Positions 8,441 to 22,255 of a DNA stretch of 64,000 bases are shown in pieces. The notes under the pieces are model-generated. The model was not told the DNA's origin. It saw nothing but the letters and a program-made list of their open reading frames with translations, and did not search any database. Where the stretch lies: NCBI RefSeq assembly GCF_000169435.1, contig NZ_AAYB01000007.1, positions 1-64,000 on the forward strand, in the 5' to 3' direction. How positions within the stretch are numbered: the stretch's first letter is position 1; the number at the start of each line of letters is the position of its first letter. This stretch comes from Roseobacter sp. CCS2. GTDB lineage: Bacteria > Pseudomonadota > Alphaproteobacteria > Rhodobacterales > Rhodobacteraceae. Both the position numbers and the translations under genes were made by a program.

Positions 8441-8940
8441 TGGCTGATCAAGTAAACTCGCTCGAAGAGCTGGGCCAGGTCGCTGAAGGTGTGGAAGCTA
8501 CACCCGAAGCTGCGGTTGAAACGGCGATTACACGCGAACCTGTGCGCGACGATCTTGGTCGTTCTTACGCAACTGGTAAGCGAAAAGATGCGGTTGCCCG
8601 CGTTTGGATCAAGCCGGGTTCCGGTAAGGTCACAGTGAACGGCAAGGATATGGATACATATTTTGCACGTCCTGTTCTGCAAATGATCCTGCGCCAGCCG
8701 TTTCAGGTGGCCGGTGTTGTCGATCAGTTCGACGTCATGGCAACTGTTGCTGGTGGTGGCCTGTCTGGTCAGGCCGGTGCGGTCAAGCATGGTGTGTCAA
8801 AGGCACTGCAACTTTATGATCCAACACTGCGCGCAGCATTGAAAGCTGCTGGCTTCCTGACGCGCGACAGCCGTGTTGTTGAACGCAAGAAGTACGGTAA
8901 GCGCAAGGCGCGTCGTAGCTTCCAGTTCTCCAAGCGTTAA
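8440..8940 (+). CDS. rpsI: 30S ribosomal protein S9
   Basis: A 166-aa protein. The S9 core begins near residue 40 with [21 protein letters not shown] and ends with the invariant basic tail [11 protein letters not shown], whose last Arg contacts P-site tRNA. The acidic 35-40 residue N-terminal extension is usual in alphaproteobacteria. A strong terminator follows 26 bases after the stop, closing the rplM-rpsI operon. Confidence 0.97.
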   Translation: MADQVNSLEELGQVAEGVEATPEAAVETAITREPVRDDLGRSYATGKRKDAVARVWIKPGSGKVTVNGKDMDTYFARPVLQMILRQPFQVAGVVDQFDVMATVAGGGLSGQAGAVKHGVSKALQLYDPTLRAALKAAGFLTRDSRVVERKKYGKRKARRSFQFSKR

Positions 8941-8965
8941 TCGCTGGGTTCAGTCAGGTATTTGG

Positions 8966-8996
8966 AAAAGCGCAGTTTTTACTGCGCTTTTTCGTT
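8966..8996 (+). terminator. Rho-independent terminator of rplM-rpsI
   Basis: Perfect 11-bp stem AAAAGCGCAGT (8966-8976) and ACTGCGCTTTT (8981-8991) with a TTTT loop, followed by TTCGTTTC. The position just after rpsI fits operon termination. Confidence 0.9.
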
Positions 8997-9089
8997 TCTT
9001 GGATACGCGACGAAACACCCGCCAAGATAGACAAGTCTCCGGGCTGAAGTTGGCCTTGGAAATGGTTCGCGTGGATGGAATGGCGTCGC

Positions 9090-9794
9090 ATGACAATCAA
9101 GCTTAGCAAGTATACGTCCTTAGCGGTTTTCCTCGCGATCTCGGTCGCCTTGGGCGTCGGCCTGACAAGTGCCCGGACATCACAAAGCACGGACACCCAA
9201 GCGCGCTTTTCACCCCACCATGTTGAGGAACGACGTACGCGGCTGCAATTGTTTGAACAGTTTGCAACGCAATCAGAATTCGTAATGATCGGCGATAGCA
9301 TTACACATCGCGGTCTGTGGACCGAATTCCTGCCCAACTACAGCGTGGCCAACAGGGGCATCGGCGGTGACACAACGGATGATGTGCTTCGTCGCATGGA
9401 CTCAGTTTTGAACCTACAACCAAAATTTGCTTTCACGATGATTGGGATCAATGACCTTAGCTACGGTGTCGAAACCCAAGAGGTTTTCGAAAACTACACC
9501 GCCGTTTTGGACATATTAATGGCAAACGATATCACGCCGATCATTCAAAGCACTCTGGCGTGTCGTGCGGCGACATGTGGCGATCGGATTAAGGATGTGG
9601 CGGAACTTAATCTTCTGCTTGCGCAGTATGCAGCGCAAAACGGTATCATTTTCGTCGATCTCAACGCCGTATTGGCCGACGCCGAAGGCAGTTTGCGTGC
9701 GGAGGTGACACAGGATGGATTGCACTTGAACGGGCTTGGCTACAAGCGTTGGGTGGATGTGATTGAACCTATATTTCGCGAATTGACGGTCTAA
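9090..9794 (+). CDS. SGNH/GDSL-family hydrolase, membrane-anchored or secreted
   Basis: A 234-aa protein. Residues 2-25 are a basic n-region and a hydrophobic stretch (signal peptide or anchor), so the enzyme probably acts in the periplasm. Block I is IGDSITHRG, block II is GIGGDT, block III is GINDLSYG and block V is DGLHLNGLG, giving a Ser-Asp-His triad and the Gly/Asn oxyanion residues. It should hydrolyse an ester: lipid, acyl-CoA or acetylated sugar. An ATG at 9075 would add five residues; neither start has a strong ribosome-binding site. Confidence 0.85.
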   Translation: MTIKLSKYTSLAVFLAISVALGVGLTSARTSQSTDTQARFSPHHVEERRTRLQLFEQFATQSEFVMIGDSITHRGLWTEFLPNYSVANRGIGGDTTDDVLRRMDSVLNLQPKFAFTMIGINDLSYGVETQEVFENYTAVLDILMANDITPIIQSTLACRAATCGDRIKDVAELNLLLAQYAAQNGIIFVDLNAVLADAEGSLRAEVTQDGLHLNGLGYKRWVDVIEPIFRELTV

Positions 9795-9847
9795 GCCTGA
9801 GCGCAAATAACCAATATCATCTCGCGACTGGCAATGCTGTCGCGTAT

Positions 9848-10363
9848 TTATTGTAGTTGATAAGATAATCTGATGCTGACCGTCTCGATCCCCGGATTGA
9901 CCTCTGTCGCATTGGCATTGGATCGATGGTCAAAAAATACCGATATACTGCCAGTATCACCAAAGTTAACCCCAGCACCAAGCGAGCCGCGCCACTGCAA
10001 TGGAAAACCAAGGTCCGGACCGTCGCCATTAAAATAGACGCCTGGCATCAATGAAAGCTCAATAAAGATGGGGCTGTCGCTGATCCGTTCCGTTGACCAT
10101 TTCCCACCAGCACCAACCCAGAAATCGTCATCGGTTGTCAGGCTGGCCCCAAATGTCGGTTGCACGGCGCCATAGCGTTTCGGCAGATCGTAGCTGACAA
10201 AAATCTCTTCGCCGATGTCGTCTTCCTGAAAATAGGTATCACCATATTGGATGTGAAACCGTTCGGGCGCTTGCGATTGCTGAAGGCAGTCGCTCGGGCA
10301 ATCATTCAGGTAAGTATCGGTCCCACCAAGGATGAAAAAGAATACGGCAAATCGGCTATCCAT
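9848..10363 (-). CDS. PagL-like lipid A 3-O-deacylase family outer-membrane protein
   Basis: A 171-aa protein rich in alternating beta strands, ending in an aromatic-containing strand (IRLSYQLQ). The C-terminal part FFDHRSNANATEVNPGIETV carries the His-x-Ser and following Glu expected of the PagL acyloxyacyl hydrolase triad, which removes the 3-O acyl chain of lipid A in the outer membrane. The N-terminus has only a short hydrophobic stretch (FAVFFFILGG), shorter than a normal signal peptide, so a start further upstream or an altered leader is possible. It lies 10 bases after tetR and may be co-transcribed with it. Confidence 0.65.
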   Translation of the reverse strand: MDSRFAVFFFILGGTDTYLNDCPSDCLQQSQAPERFHIQYGDTYFQEDDIGEEIFVSYDLPKRYGAVQPTFGASLTTDDDFWVGAGGKWSTERISDSPIFIELSLMPGVYFNGDGPDLGFPLQWRGSLGAGVNFGDTGSISVFFDHRSNANATEVNPGIETVSIRLSYQLQ

Positions 10364-10373
10364 TTGTTATCTT

Positions 10374-10991
10374 TCAGCTATCCGGTGCGATCAAACCAAG
10401 CCCACGCAGATAGATACCTATCCCTGATTCAAGCAAATCCTCTGGCGGGAACGGGCTTTGTGTGCCGGGGTTGGACCTGGCGAAAAGTTCAACAACACCA
10501 TGTGACATGGCCCAAATATGCGCGCTGAACATCTGCGGCGGTGGACGTTTTTCGGCAGGAATATGTCGGGACAATTCTTCGGCCGCTTTTTCCAGAACAC
10601 CCATGGCGCGGGTGGCGACAGCGTTCAGTTCAGGTGTGCGGTTGATCGAGATGCCGGATTCAAACATGGCGATGTAATAGCCGGGGTATTTACGCGCAAA
10701 GGCAAGGTAGGCACGCCCGGTTGCCTCAAATGCAGCCAGTGCCGACGGCTGGCCGTCGCCGTAGGCATGCTCCATCAGATCGCCAAACATCTCGTAGCCT
10801 TGGTGCGCCGCGGCAGCGATCAGGTCTTCACGCCCTTCGAAATGGCGATAAACAGCGGCGGGGGTCACACCTGCCTCGCGCGCGGCCTCTGATAGGGTAA
10901 AACCAGTCGGCCCGCGCTTTTCAATCAGCCTCAGACAGCCGTTAATCAGCGCCTCGCGCAAATTGCCATGATGATAACCACGTTTAGGCAT
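10374..10991 (-). CDS. TetR/AcrR-family transcriptional regulator
   Basis: A 205-aa protein with the N-terminal TetR helix-turn-helix: [35 protein letters not shown] at about residues 28-62. The C-terminal ligand domain resembles the WHG/TetR_C type. Its start lies inside the 3' end of ppk2 (8-base overlap), and the PagL-like gene follows 10 bases after its stop, so it is part of a leftward ppk2-tetR-pagL unit. The ligand is unknown. Confidence 0.85.
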   Translation of the reverse strand: MPKRGYHHGNLREALINGCLRLIEKRGPTGFTLSEAAREAGVTPAAVYRHFEGREDLIAAAAHQGYEMFGDLMEHAYGDGQPSALAAFEATGRAYLAFARKYPGYYIAMFESGISINRTPELNAVATRAMGVLEKAAEELSRHIPAEKRPPPQMFSAHIWAMSHGVVELFARSNPGTQSPFPPEDLLESGIGIYLRGLGLIAPDS

Positions 10992-11853
10992 GCCAGAGGT
11001 CGGGACCTCCTACGACTTTGTCGTCTATTGGGGTAAGCGCGTCGGGATCGTGGCGCGCGTAATCCAGTTGACGCAGCACATGGCGGATCACCTGCACCCG
11101 CGCGCGGCGTTTGTCATCGGACCGCACAATCGTCCACGGGGCCACATCGGTATGCGTCCGCTCCAGCGTTTCGCCAATCGCGGCAGTGTAGTCATCCCAT
11201 TTGGCAAGGCCTGCAACGTCGATCCAGCTGAGTTTCCATTGCTTTAACGGATCCTTTTCACGATCCAGAAAGCGTTTCAGCTGTGTGGCGCGCCCAACAT
11301 TCAGCCAGATCTTCACCAGCTTGATGCCTTCGTTGACCAACATATCCTCAAATTCAGGTGTCTGGGAAAACCAGCGTTCGCGCTGTTCGGGTGTGCAAAA
11401 GCCGAAAACATGTTCAACCACGCCGCGATTGTACCAACTGCGATCAAAAATCGTGATTTCACCCTTTGCAGGCAAATGCGCGATGTAGCGTTGAAAATAC
11501 CATTGGTCCGCTTCAACGTCAGTAGGTTTAGACAGGGCGACAAGTTTCGCACCGCGTGGATTAAGGTTTTCCCGCAACCGCTTGATTGTTCCACCTTTTC
11601 CTGCTGCATCGCGGCCTTCAAAGACAATCGCGATACGCTGCCCGGTTTCGCGTGCCCAAGCCTGCATACGGACCAGTTCAATTTGCAATGCCGCCAATGC
11701 GTCATCATATTCGCGGCGCTTCCAGCGGCTGTCGTAGGGATAGTCGGGATTGATGATATCACCTTTGCTGGCCGCTTTCACCGCGGCGCGCACATCAACA
11801 GGAGCCTCTTCTTTGTAATAGCGGCTGATCCCGCCATCAAATGGTAAATCCAT
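10984..11853 (-). CDS. ppk2: Polyphosphate kinase 2
   Basis: A 289-aa class I PPK2. The Walker A motif is [14 protein letters not shown] near residue 85, the Walker B/lid motif is [18 protein letters not shown] near residue 135, and the Asp and Arg residues typical of PPK2 are present. It transfers phosphate between polyphosphate and nucleoside diphosphates in the cytoplasm. The start at 11853 (MDLPFDGG) has a GGGAG site; an upstream frame extension lacks one. The short overlap with tetR suggests co-expression. Confidence 0.93.
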   Translation of the reverse strand: MDLPFDGGISRYYKEEAPVDVRAAVKAASKGDIINPDYPYDSRWKRREYDDALAALQIELVRMQAWARETGQRIAIVFEGRDAAGKGGTIKRLRENLNPRGAKLVALSKPTDVEADQWYFQRYIAHLPAKGEITIFDRSWYNRGVVEHVFGFCTPEQRERWFSQTPEFEDMLVNEGIKLVKIWLNVGRATQLKRFLDREKDPLKQWKLSWIDVAGLAKWDDYTAAIGETLERTHTDVAPWTIVRSDDKRRARVQVIRHVLRQLDYARHDPDALTPIDDKVVGGPDLWHA

Positions 11854-11925
11854 GAAAACTCTCCCGAACGTCTTGCACAACATATGGGGGCTATTGGCGA
11901 AAAGCGCAATTCATATGCGTGGTTG

Positions 11926-12921
11926 CTAAAGACCGGCCTTTTGCGCTGCGCGGTCAATGGCAGCCACTGCTGCGTCAGGATCGGCGTGATGGGGCATGTG
12001 GCCCACACCGGGCAGCCGAACGGTGTTCACCTGCGGTACGATCTTTTCGATTTCTTCGGCATGGATGTGAATAGGGACGGTTTTATCTTCTTCACCATGC
12101 ACAATCTCGATCGGCAGGGTCAGTTCCGGGTAGCGTTGTGAAAGTTCTACAACATGCGGTCGCGATGTATTCACCTGACGCGCGTTCGCGCGCATGCTGT
12201 CCGGCCGCAGGGTCAAGCCCGCGCCGATATAGTCAGCATAGCCATCTGGTGGGCTTTGCGGGGCAAAGGTCGCGGCAATGCTGCTATCCACAACGGAGGG
12301 TGGCACAAAAGCAGAGATCGCCGGAATTGTGACAACACCCCCAAAAGCACTGCCGTTGACCTGATAGTATCGATCCAGATCGCCGGGCCATGGCATGGTC
12401 ACGCCTGCAAATGAAACGACGGCTTTGGCATTCACAGGGCTGTCTTCATCCAGACCGGCGACCGCCCAAGCATAAGATACGATCCCACCAAAGCTGTGTC
12501 CGGCCACAATCGGGTCGGTGATCCCGATTTTCGCGGCGGCTTCGCGCAGCATTGCCGCTTGCGCTTGCGGGCTGTCGCCTTCGGTCGCGGTCAACCCTTT
12601 GGCAACACCGGGCACGCGGTCAGTATATCCCAGACCGGGGCGGTCAAAGGCGGTCACGGTGTAGCGATCAGACAAGCGCCCCATCAGATCAAAGGTGAAC
12701 TCGCGCAGGTTTCCACCAGCGCCATGCAACAGGATCAGATGCGGTCCGCTACCTTGCTGCACATAATGCACTTGGCCGCCGGTCACGTCGACAAATTGAC
12801 CAAGCGGAGGAAAGGCGGTTTCGGCCTGCGACGCGCGATACTGCGCGGTCAACCCAGTGGCCAAAGCGCCAAGCCCAATAACAACGGTGAGTGTTTTAAG
12901 TGCCAATTTTATCCAACTCAA
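11926..12921 (-). CDS. Alpha/beta hydrolase with N-terminal membrane anchor
   Basis: A 331-aa alpha/beta hydrolase. The triad is readable: nucleophile Ser in AGHSFGGIV, Asp in HGEEDKTVP, His in GVGHMPHH; the oxyanion loop is [12 protein letters not shown]. Residues 5-25 are hydrophobic, suggesting an anchor or export signal. No ATG is available; the frame begins with TTG at 12921, overlapping the metA 3' end by 26 bases, and a second TTG lies five codons later. The overlap points to coupling with metA, but the substrate cannot be told from sequence. Confidence 0.8.
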   Translation of the reverse strand: MSWIKLALKTLTVVIGLGALATGLTAQYRASQAETAFPPLGQFVDVTGGQVHYVQQGSGPHLILLHGAGGNLREFTFDLMGRLSDRYTVTAFDRPGLGYTDRVPGVAKGLTATEGDSPQAQAAMLREAAAKIGITDPIVAGHSFGGIVSYAWAVAGLDEDSPVNAKAVVSFAGVTMPWPGDLDRYYQVNGSAFGGVVTIPAISAFVPPSVVDSSIAATFAPQSPPDGYADYIGAGLTLRPDSMRANARQVNTSRPHVVELSQRYPELTLPIEIVHGEEDKTVPIHIHAEEIEKIVPQVNTVRLPGVGHMPHHADPDAAVAAIDRAAQKAGL

Positions 12922-13813
12922 AATGCGTGGTCTGATAAATCTCGTTTATCCAATTGCCATATAGGAGATGCGCATGACTTCGCCACCTATTCTGTGGTTG
13001 TTCCGCCGGGTCATTCCCCGGATAATAGTTCATTGGCACGTTAATCGGCGTCCCATTGCCGATATCGCGGTCATATTCCTGCTTGAGCGTGCCGCTGTCA
13101 TATTCAAAGTGATTAAAGATATAGAGCGCGCGATGCGCCTTATCTTCCACCAGCGCGGGGCCTGCGTCATCACTCGTGATCAGTGTGGTTAGCCCGCCTG
13201 CTGCATCAATCTCGTCCTGCCGCATTTCGGTCCAGCGGCTCACGGGGATCACGCAATCGTCAGAGAATCCACGCAAATAGGGTGAGGCAGGGGCCGCATT
13301 ATGGTGCCGGAAACAGCCGAAGGCCTTGTGATCCAGTATGTGTTTTTTGACGCCATGGAAGTAATTGATCATCGCCATGCCCCCCCAGCAGACGCCAAAG
13401 GTGGAATGCACATGGGTTTGCGTCCACGCGAAAACCTCTGTCAGTTCTTCCCAATAGGTCACATCCTTAAACGGCAGATGCTCAATCGGGGCGCCGGTGA
13501 TGATAAGCCCATCAAATTTCTGGTCCTTCATGTCAGAGAATGGGCGATAGAATTCTTCCATATGCGCGGCGGCGGTATTCTTGGTCTGATGTTCGGACAT
13601 CCGGATCAAGGACAGCTCGATCTGCAATGGTGTCGCCCCGATCAGACGCGCGAACTGGTTTTCGGTTTGGATTTTCTTGGGCATCAGGTTCAACAACGCA
13701 ATCCGCAGCGGGCGAATATCCTGACGGGCGGCGGTATCTTCATCAAGCACCATGACGCCTTCGTCTCTTAGAACGTCATAGGCGGGCAGGGCAGAGGGCA
13801 GTTTAATGGGCAT
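12896..13813 (-). CDS. metAA: MetA-type homoserine O-acyltransferase, predicted acetyl-CoA specific
   Basis: A 305-aa MetA-fold enzyme (glutamine-amidotransferase-like) that activates homoserine for methionine synthesis. The catalytic Cys142 is in VCWGGMAM, and His235/Glu237 in FNHFEYD, at exactly the canonical positions. Residue 111, in TGAPIE, is Glu. In this family Glu111 is linked to acetyl-CoA use and Gly111 (as in E. coli) to succinyl-CoA, so O-acetylhomoserine is the predicted product. No SAM-II-like riboswitch was seen in the 36 bases upstream. It lies in a leftward run with the P-loop gene before it. Confidence 0.93.
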   Translation of the reverse strand: MPIKLPSALPAYDVLRDEGVMVLDEDTAARQDIRPLRIALLNLMPKKIQTENQFARLIGATPLQIELSLIRMSEHQTKNTAAAHMEEFYRPFSDMKDQKFDGLIITGAPIEHLPFKDVTYWEELTEVFAWTQTHVHSTFGVCWGGMAMINYFHGVKKHILDHKAFGCFRHHNAAPASPYLRGFSDDCVIPVSRWTEMRQDEIDAAGGLTTLITSDDAGPALVEDKAHRALYIFNHFEYDSGTLKQEYDRDIGNGTPINVPMNYYPGNDPAEQPQNRWRSHAHLLYGNWINEIYQTTHFELDKIGT

Positions 13814-13849
13814 CGGTTGTATCCTGATAGGAGGGCAGAGATAGGCGGC

Positions 13850-14713
13850 TTAGCTGCACATCTCAAGGGCGTCGGCGATCATGCCAACAAAGCCCTCCGT
13901 ATCTTTGACCTGTTCAACAGCGGATTGTTGCACAGTGATGCCCCACTTATCGGCCATCGCCTTATAACGCGGCTGGCGGTGCGCCAGCGCCTTGGCAAAG
14001 GCCCAGCGGATGAAATCATCAGGGTTCACCTTGTCCGGGGCCACACTGAATTCAGCCAGATAAGCGTGCCACGTTGCCAGCAGGAAGGCCGGATCGTACG
14101 ACATGGGCTTTGGTTCTTTATCAAACCGCCGGATCAGTTCGGCGGTATGTGCATCCGTGCCTTCGATCCAGACCAGCAGGTTCTTTGACGCCAGATCGGT
14201 CAGAATGGGATCATGCGGATCGTCCGCATCTACCCATTCACAGATGGACCCGCCGGTGTCGCATACGAAATGCGGATATTGATAAAGCCGGCTGGACCGT
14301 TCAATGAAATGGCTTGTATCGTGCAGTGCTGCAATCTCGGCCTGCTGAAACTGGTCCTGACGGCGGGTATATTCATCCCATGGCAGCCCACCCAGATGAG
14401 GATCGCCGGGCTTGCCCAGATAAGACGACATCGGGCGCAGATCGTTGAACGAGATGTTTGAGCCGATATAGATGCTGTCAGAGCGCAGAAGATCACGCAG
14501 AAATGGCACTTTCATCGCTTCGCGCTTGGCGTTATCGGCGATCAGTTCACCCATATACCGCGTGCCGATCCGGTAATCGATGGAATAGTGAAACCAATCG
14601 CCAGTGCCGCGCAGCATATTCGACAGATAGGTCTTGCCCAGACCGGACATGGCAAACAGCAAAACACGTTTCTGCGGGGCGTTGCGCCAGTCTGATGCGG
14701 ATGCGTAAATCAT
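13850..14713 (-). CDS. P-loop NTPase of unknown function
   Basis: A 287-aa protein with a Walker A motif near the N-terminus (AMSGLGKTYLSNML), just after a strand VLLF. The remainder (residues 60-287) is soluble, rich in aromatic residues and acidic pairs, and has no recognised domain; a kinase-like role is possible because the P-loop resembles those of small-molecule kinases. The start at 14713 (MIYASASDWRN) was chosen over an in-frame TTG 21 bases upstream. The gene is 36 bases before metA on the same strand. The family is not named with confidence. Confidence 0.7.
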   Translation of the reverse strand: MIYASASDWRNAPQKRVLLFAMSGLGKTYLSNMLRGTGDWFHYSIDYRIGTRYMGELIADNAKREAMKVPFLRDLLRSDSIYIGSNISFNDLRPMSSYLGKPGDPHLGGLPWDEYTRRQDQFQQAEIAALHDTSHFIERSSRLYQYPHFVCDTGGSICEWVDADDPHDPILTDLASKNLLVWIEGTDAHTAELIRRFDKEPKPMSYDPAFLLATWHAYLAEFSVAPDKVNPDDFIRWAFAKALAHRQPRYKAMADKWGITVQQSAVEQVKDTEGFVGMIADALEMCS

Positions 14714-14875
14714 ACTGCGTGGGTAGCCGCACAATTCTGCGTTTTCCAGTGGTTTTTGCGCAACTTACCCGATCAACCAGCGGAAGGTGCGTTTCAGCAC
14801 CGCGTGCCCATCTTGGATGACAGGCGCACCGTGTTGGGCAGTAACCCCGACAACAGGTCTGCTAACGGACAAATC

Positions 14876-15334
14876 TTAGCTCAAAACGCTGGGCCAGTTG
14901 GCATTTGCTGCCATGATATGGCCGGGAATATCACGCTCCCACCGGCGGCGGACGCTGGTTGAAAAGTTTAGATACAGCTTGTCTTCCACAATTGTCCAAG
15001 CCTCTGGCACGGTGGAGGCGGTGTAGCCTTGGCTGACGGCATAGGCACAATACCCACCGTATTGCGGGGCGTAGGCGGCTGGGTCGGCGGCAAAAAGGTC
15101 GCGGTTTTCTTCAGACGAGAAACGCCATGTGACGCCAAGGTATTCATGGGTGATGGCCGCATCACCCGCAACAGGTTTGCTTTCGGTAAAGTAGGCAACA
15201 ACATCAGACCCATCAACAGCTACGCCATCTTCGTTGTAAACCTCGGGGGATGCAGCCATTGCGCGCGGGGCGAGTGCCGCTGTTGCGGGAATGGCAAGGG
15301 CAAGGGTGAAAAGGCTACGGCGTGTCAGATGCAT
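14876..15334 (-). CDS. YHS domain-containing protein with Tat signal
   Basis: A 152-aa exported protein. The N-terminus HLTRRSLFTLALAIPATAAL carries a twin-arginine (RRSLF) and a hydrophobic core ending near AMAA, a probable Tat signal. Residues 40-105 hold a YHS-like domain (GSDVVAYFTESKPV ... WRFSSEENRDLFAADPAAYAPQYGGYCAYAV), usually linked to metal binding in copper or metal-handling proteins. GGAG precedes the ATG at 15334. The true start is well downstream of the longest open frame, which overlaps mnmA. Confidence 0.85.
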   Translation of the reverse strand: MHLTRRSLFTLALAIPATAALAPRAMAASPEVYNEDGVAVDGSDVVAYFTESKPVAGDAAITHEYLGVTWRFSSEENRDLFAADPAAYAPQYGGYCAYAVSQGYTASTVPEAWTIVEDKLYLNFSTSVRRRWERDIPGHIMAANANWPSVLS

Positions 15335-15446
15335 GGCGGTGGTCTCCGGGATTGAGTATTTGGGGTTGCGTTGATCCCAAATGAGGCAATCTTGCCTGCA
15401 AAAGCTAGAGCCCACACAGACATGTGACCTTTCGTTGCAAACAGGC

Positions 15447-16586
15447 TTACGCCCCGCGCCAGATCCACCCACCGCCCAAAACGCGTGTGCTGTCAGGGTC
15501 ATAAAAGACACAAGCCTGCCCTGGTGACACTCCTTGTTCGGCAACCAGCAACTCGACTTCGGCTTCGGTTTCCGAGATCGGGCGCAGCACGGCATCCGTC
15601 GGCGGCCGGGTTGATCGAACCCGCACGGCGATCTGCCGCTCGCCCATATCCATTAAATTGCCGTCACCGATCCAATTAATTTCACGAATTGGCACGCGGC
15701 GGGTGGCAAGCAGGTCTTTGGGCCCCACAATGACCTCTTTACGATCGACATCCAATTTCACCACATAAAGCGGATCAGCCAAACCGCCGATGCCTAAACC
15801 CCGCCGTTGTCCGATAGTGTAGTGGATCACACCCTTGTGCGTGCCTAACACTTTCCCATCGGTATCGACGATATTGCCTGGCTCTGCGGCGCCGGGACGC
15901 AGTTTTTCGATCACTGCCGCATAGTCCCCGTTGGGCACAAAGCAGATATCTTGGCTATCAGGCTTGTCCGCCACGCTGAGCCCGTATTTGGCCGCCAGCG
16001 CGCGTGTTTCCTCTTTGGATGCATGGTGGCCCAATGGAAAACGCAGGTAATCCAGCTGATCTTGTGTGGTTGAGAACAGAAAATAACTTTGGTCTTTGGT
16101 CGGATCGGCTGCGGAATGCAGTTCAGCGCCGTTCGCCCCCATCATACGTTGGATATAGTGGCCGGTTGCCATGCAATCGGCATCAAGGTCTTTGGCGGTT
16201 TCCAGCAGGTCCTTGAATTTCACGCGTTCATTGCAGCGGATGCAGGGCACAGGTGTGGCGCCGCCCAGATAACTATCGGCGAATTCATCCATCACCGCTT
16301 CGCGGAAGGTGTTTTCGTAATCCAGCACATAGTGAGGAAAGCCCATTTCCTCGGCCACGCGGCGGGCGTCGTGAATATCACGCCCCGCACAGCAGGCCCC
16401 TTTTTTGGCCAAGGCCGCGCCATGATCATAAAGCTGCAACGTCACACCCACCACATCATAACCTTCTTCGGCCAGCTTTGCAGCCACGACAGAGCTATCG
16501 ACGCCGCCAGACATGGCGACGACAACGCGCGTTTGCGCAGGTGATTTAGCAAAGCCGAGAGAATTCAGCGGCGAATCAAGTGACAT
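15447..16586 (-). CDS. mnmA: tRNA-specific 2-thiouridylase MnmA
   Basis: A 379-aa enzyme that thiolates U34 of tRNA-Lys, Glu and Gln. The PP-loop [13 protein letters not shown] lies near residue 26. The catalytic cysteines are in [11 protein letters not shown] and [12 protein letters not shown], and the C-terminal beta-barrel (GQACVFYD) is intact. An additional CC pair (KGACCAGRD) follows the first domain. The start fits the gap to sciP. No neighbouring sulfur-relay genes are visible. Confidence 0.95.
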   Translation of the reverse strand: MSLDSPLNSLGFAKSPAQTRVVVAMSGGVDSSVVAAKLAEEGYDVVGVTLQLYDHGAALAKKGACCAGRDIHDARRVAEEMGFPHYVLDYENTFREAVMDEFADSYLGGATPVPCIRCNERVKFKDLLETAKDLDADCMATGHYIQRMMGANGAELHSAADPTKDQSYFLFSTTQDQLDYLRFPLGHHASKEETRALAAKYGLSVADKPDSQDICFVPNGDYAAVIEKLRPGAAEPGNIVDTDGKVLGTHKGVIHYTIGQRRGLGIGGLADPLYVVKLDVDRKEVIVGPKDLLATRRVPIREINWIGDGNLMDMGERQIAVRVRSTRPPTDAVLRPISETEAEVELLVAEQGVSPGQACVFYDPDSTRVLGGGWIWRGA

Positions 16587-16718
16587 TGGTTTTTCCCGGA
16601 AACGACGGTTTCGCCATGAAATATAGGAAAATGCGACATACTCTCAAGGGGCAGTTATACCACTCATTAAGTCCTTCACCCGATATTTACCGGCGGAGTG
16701 AAACAAAGGGGTGCAAAT

Positions 16719-16997
16719 ATGTACTTACGTAAAGTCGAAGGACCAAGATCGGTGACCTTGCAAGATGGAACAATTATGACACGGGCGGACCTGCCCAGCG
16801 AAAAAACAAGGCGCTGGGTGGCGTCGCGTAAAGCGGCGGTCGTGCGCGCGGTGACAGCAGGGCTGATTCTGCGCAAAGAAGCTTTGGAACGCTATGCGCT
16901 GTCGGATGAAGAGTTTTCTGAATGGGAAACAGCCGTTGATCAGCACGGTGAAGCAGCGCTGAAAGCGACATCATTGCAACGCTATAGACAACCATAG
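16719..16997 (+). CDS. sciP: CtrA inhibitor SciP (DUF1153)
   Basis: A 92-aa protein. The start MYLRKVEGPRSVTLQDG followed by a helix-turn-helix (EALERYALSDEEFSEWETAVD) is the DUF1153/SciP signature. In Caulobacter, SciP binds CtrA or its promoters and blocks CtrA-driven transcription in late stages of the cell cycle. The ATG at 16719 has AAGGGG upstream; an earlier in-frame start lacks this. The location immediately before ctrA is typical of Rhodobacterales. Confidence 0.9.
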   Translation: MYLRKVEGPRSVTLQDGTIMTRADLPSEKTRRWVASRKAAVVRAVTAGLILRKEALERYALSDEEFSEWETAVDQHGEAALKATSLQRYRQP

Positions 16998-17035
16998 GTT
17001 GCTGCGTGCATAAGTACGTTGGGGGTAACGGCTAA

Positions 17036-17059
17036 TTAACCTTTCATGTTTTAGGTTAA
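17036..17059. promoter_or_regulatory. TTAACCT/AGGTTAA inverted repeat in the ctrA promoter region
   Basis: Perfect 7-bp arms (17036-17042 and 17053-17059) separated by 10 bases, 29 bases before the ctrA start. Each arm contains TTAA, the half-site of CtrA boxes (TTAA-N7-TTAA), but the spacing is not canonical. A GANTC (GAGTC, 17092-17096) overlaps the first ctrA codons and could be methylated by CcrM. Confidence 0.45.
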
Positions 17060-17087
17060 TGCACCGAACTCAGAGCGGAGCACTGTA

Positions 17088-17801
17088 ATGCGAGTCCTAC
17101 TTGTTGAAGACGACCCAACGACATCTAAAAGCATCGAACTGATGCTGACCCATGCCAACCTGAACGTCTATGCAACGGATATGGGGGAAGAAGGGATCGA
17201 TCTTGCGAAACTGTATGACTACGATCTCATTCTGCTCGACATTAACTTGCCCGACATGAACGGGCACGAGGTGCTGCGCCAGCTGCGCCTCAGCCGAATT
17301 GATACGCCTATATTGATCCTCTCAGGGGATGATGGGACAGAAAGCAAGCTAAAAGGCTTTGGTTTTGGCGCAGATGATTATCTGACAAAACCTTTCCACC
17401 GCGAAGAACTCGTGGCGCGTATCCATGCCATTATCCGCAGATCCAAAGGGCATGCACAATCGATCATCAAGACCGGTCAGATTGCCGTGAACCTTGACGC
17501 CAAAACGGTCGAGGTTGAAGGCAGCACGGTGCATTTAACAGGCAAAGAGTATCAAATGCTGGAATTGCTTAGCCTGCGCAAGGGAACAACTTTAACGAAA
17601 GAGATGTTCCTCAACCATCTTTATGGTGGGATGGATGAACCAGAGCTGAAAATCATCGACGTGTTTATCTGTAAACTACGCAAAAAACTCAGCGAGGCGA
17701 CGATGGGTGAAAACTACATCGAAACGGTCTGGGGGCGTGGCTATGTGCTGCGTGATCCTGAGCCGAGTACCGCGCATGAACCTATCGCGATTGGTGCCTG
17801 A
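17088..17801 (+). CDS. ctrA: Cell-cycle response regulator CtrA
   Basis: A 237-aa OmpR-class regulator. The receiver domain has the acidic pair EDD near residue 8, phospho-Asp51 in LILLDINLP, Lys in LTKPF, and the winged helix begins near residue 125. The DNA-binding portion ([31 protein letters not shown]) is the highly conserved CtrA recognition domain. CtrA controls division, motility, gene-transfer agent and DNA-methylation genes in this order. Adjacent sciP supports the assignment. Confidence 0.97.
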   Translation: MRVLLVEDDPTTSKSIELMLTHANLNVYATDMGEEGIDLAKLYDYDLILLDINLPDMNGHEVLRQLRLSRIDTPILILSGDDGTESKLKGFGFGADDYLTKPFHREELVARIHAIIRRSKGHAQSIIKTGQIAVNLDAKTVEVEGSTVHLTGKEYQMLELLSLRKGTTLTKEMFLNHLYGGMDEPELKIIDVFICKLRKKLSEATMGENYIETVWGRGYVLRDPEPSTAHEPIAIGA

Positions 17802-17853
17802 TTAGCGCTGGCTCTGGGAAAGCGAAAGATAAACTCCACGCTGGACGCCGTAA

Positions 17854-22151
<4,298 letters not shown>

Positions 22152-22169
22152 ACCGTCTTGATCTGAAAT

Positions 22170-22194
22170 GTTCGCAAATGTTCTATAAAAGTTC
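22170..22194. promoter_or_regulatory. LexA (SOS) box 1, GTTC-N7-GTTC, with an extra GTTC half-site
   Basis: GTTC at 22180-22183 and 22191-22194 are spaced by exactly seven bases (TATAAAA), the alphaproteobacterial LexA operator form established in Rhodobacter. A third GTTC at 22170-22173 is spaced by six. The spacer contains TATAAA (22184-22189), a possible -10 element, so LexA binding would occlude a promoter. Confidence 0.75.
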
Positions 22195-22233
22195 TTTACA
22201 TAGCGTTAACGATGTGAGAACAAAGTGGCAACA

Positions 22234-22248
22234 GAACATTAAAGGAAC
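22234..22248. promoter_or_regulatory. LexA (SOS) box 2, GAAC-N7-GAAC
   Basis: GAAC at 22234-22237 and 22245-22248 with a seven-base spacer; this is the complement of GTTC-N7-GTTC. A further GAAC lies at 22218-22221. The box overlaps the AAAGGAA ribosome-binding site of the 40-codon ORF starting at 22256, so LexA could also block elongation or tight repression could result. Confidence 0.7.
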
Positions 22249-22255
22249 ATAAGCC

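Noticed and set aside
9823..9844. Hairpin CGCGAC/GTCGCG after the SGNH hydrolase
   Set aside because: Only six pairs with a 10-base loop and an interrupted T-run; too weak to list as a terminator.
13814..13860. SAM-II type riboswitch before metA
   Set aside because: The 36 bases between the P-loop gene and metA are too short and lack the pseudoknot sequences.
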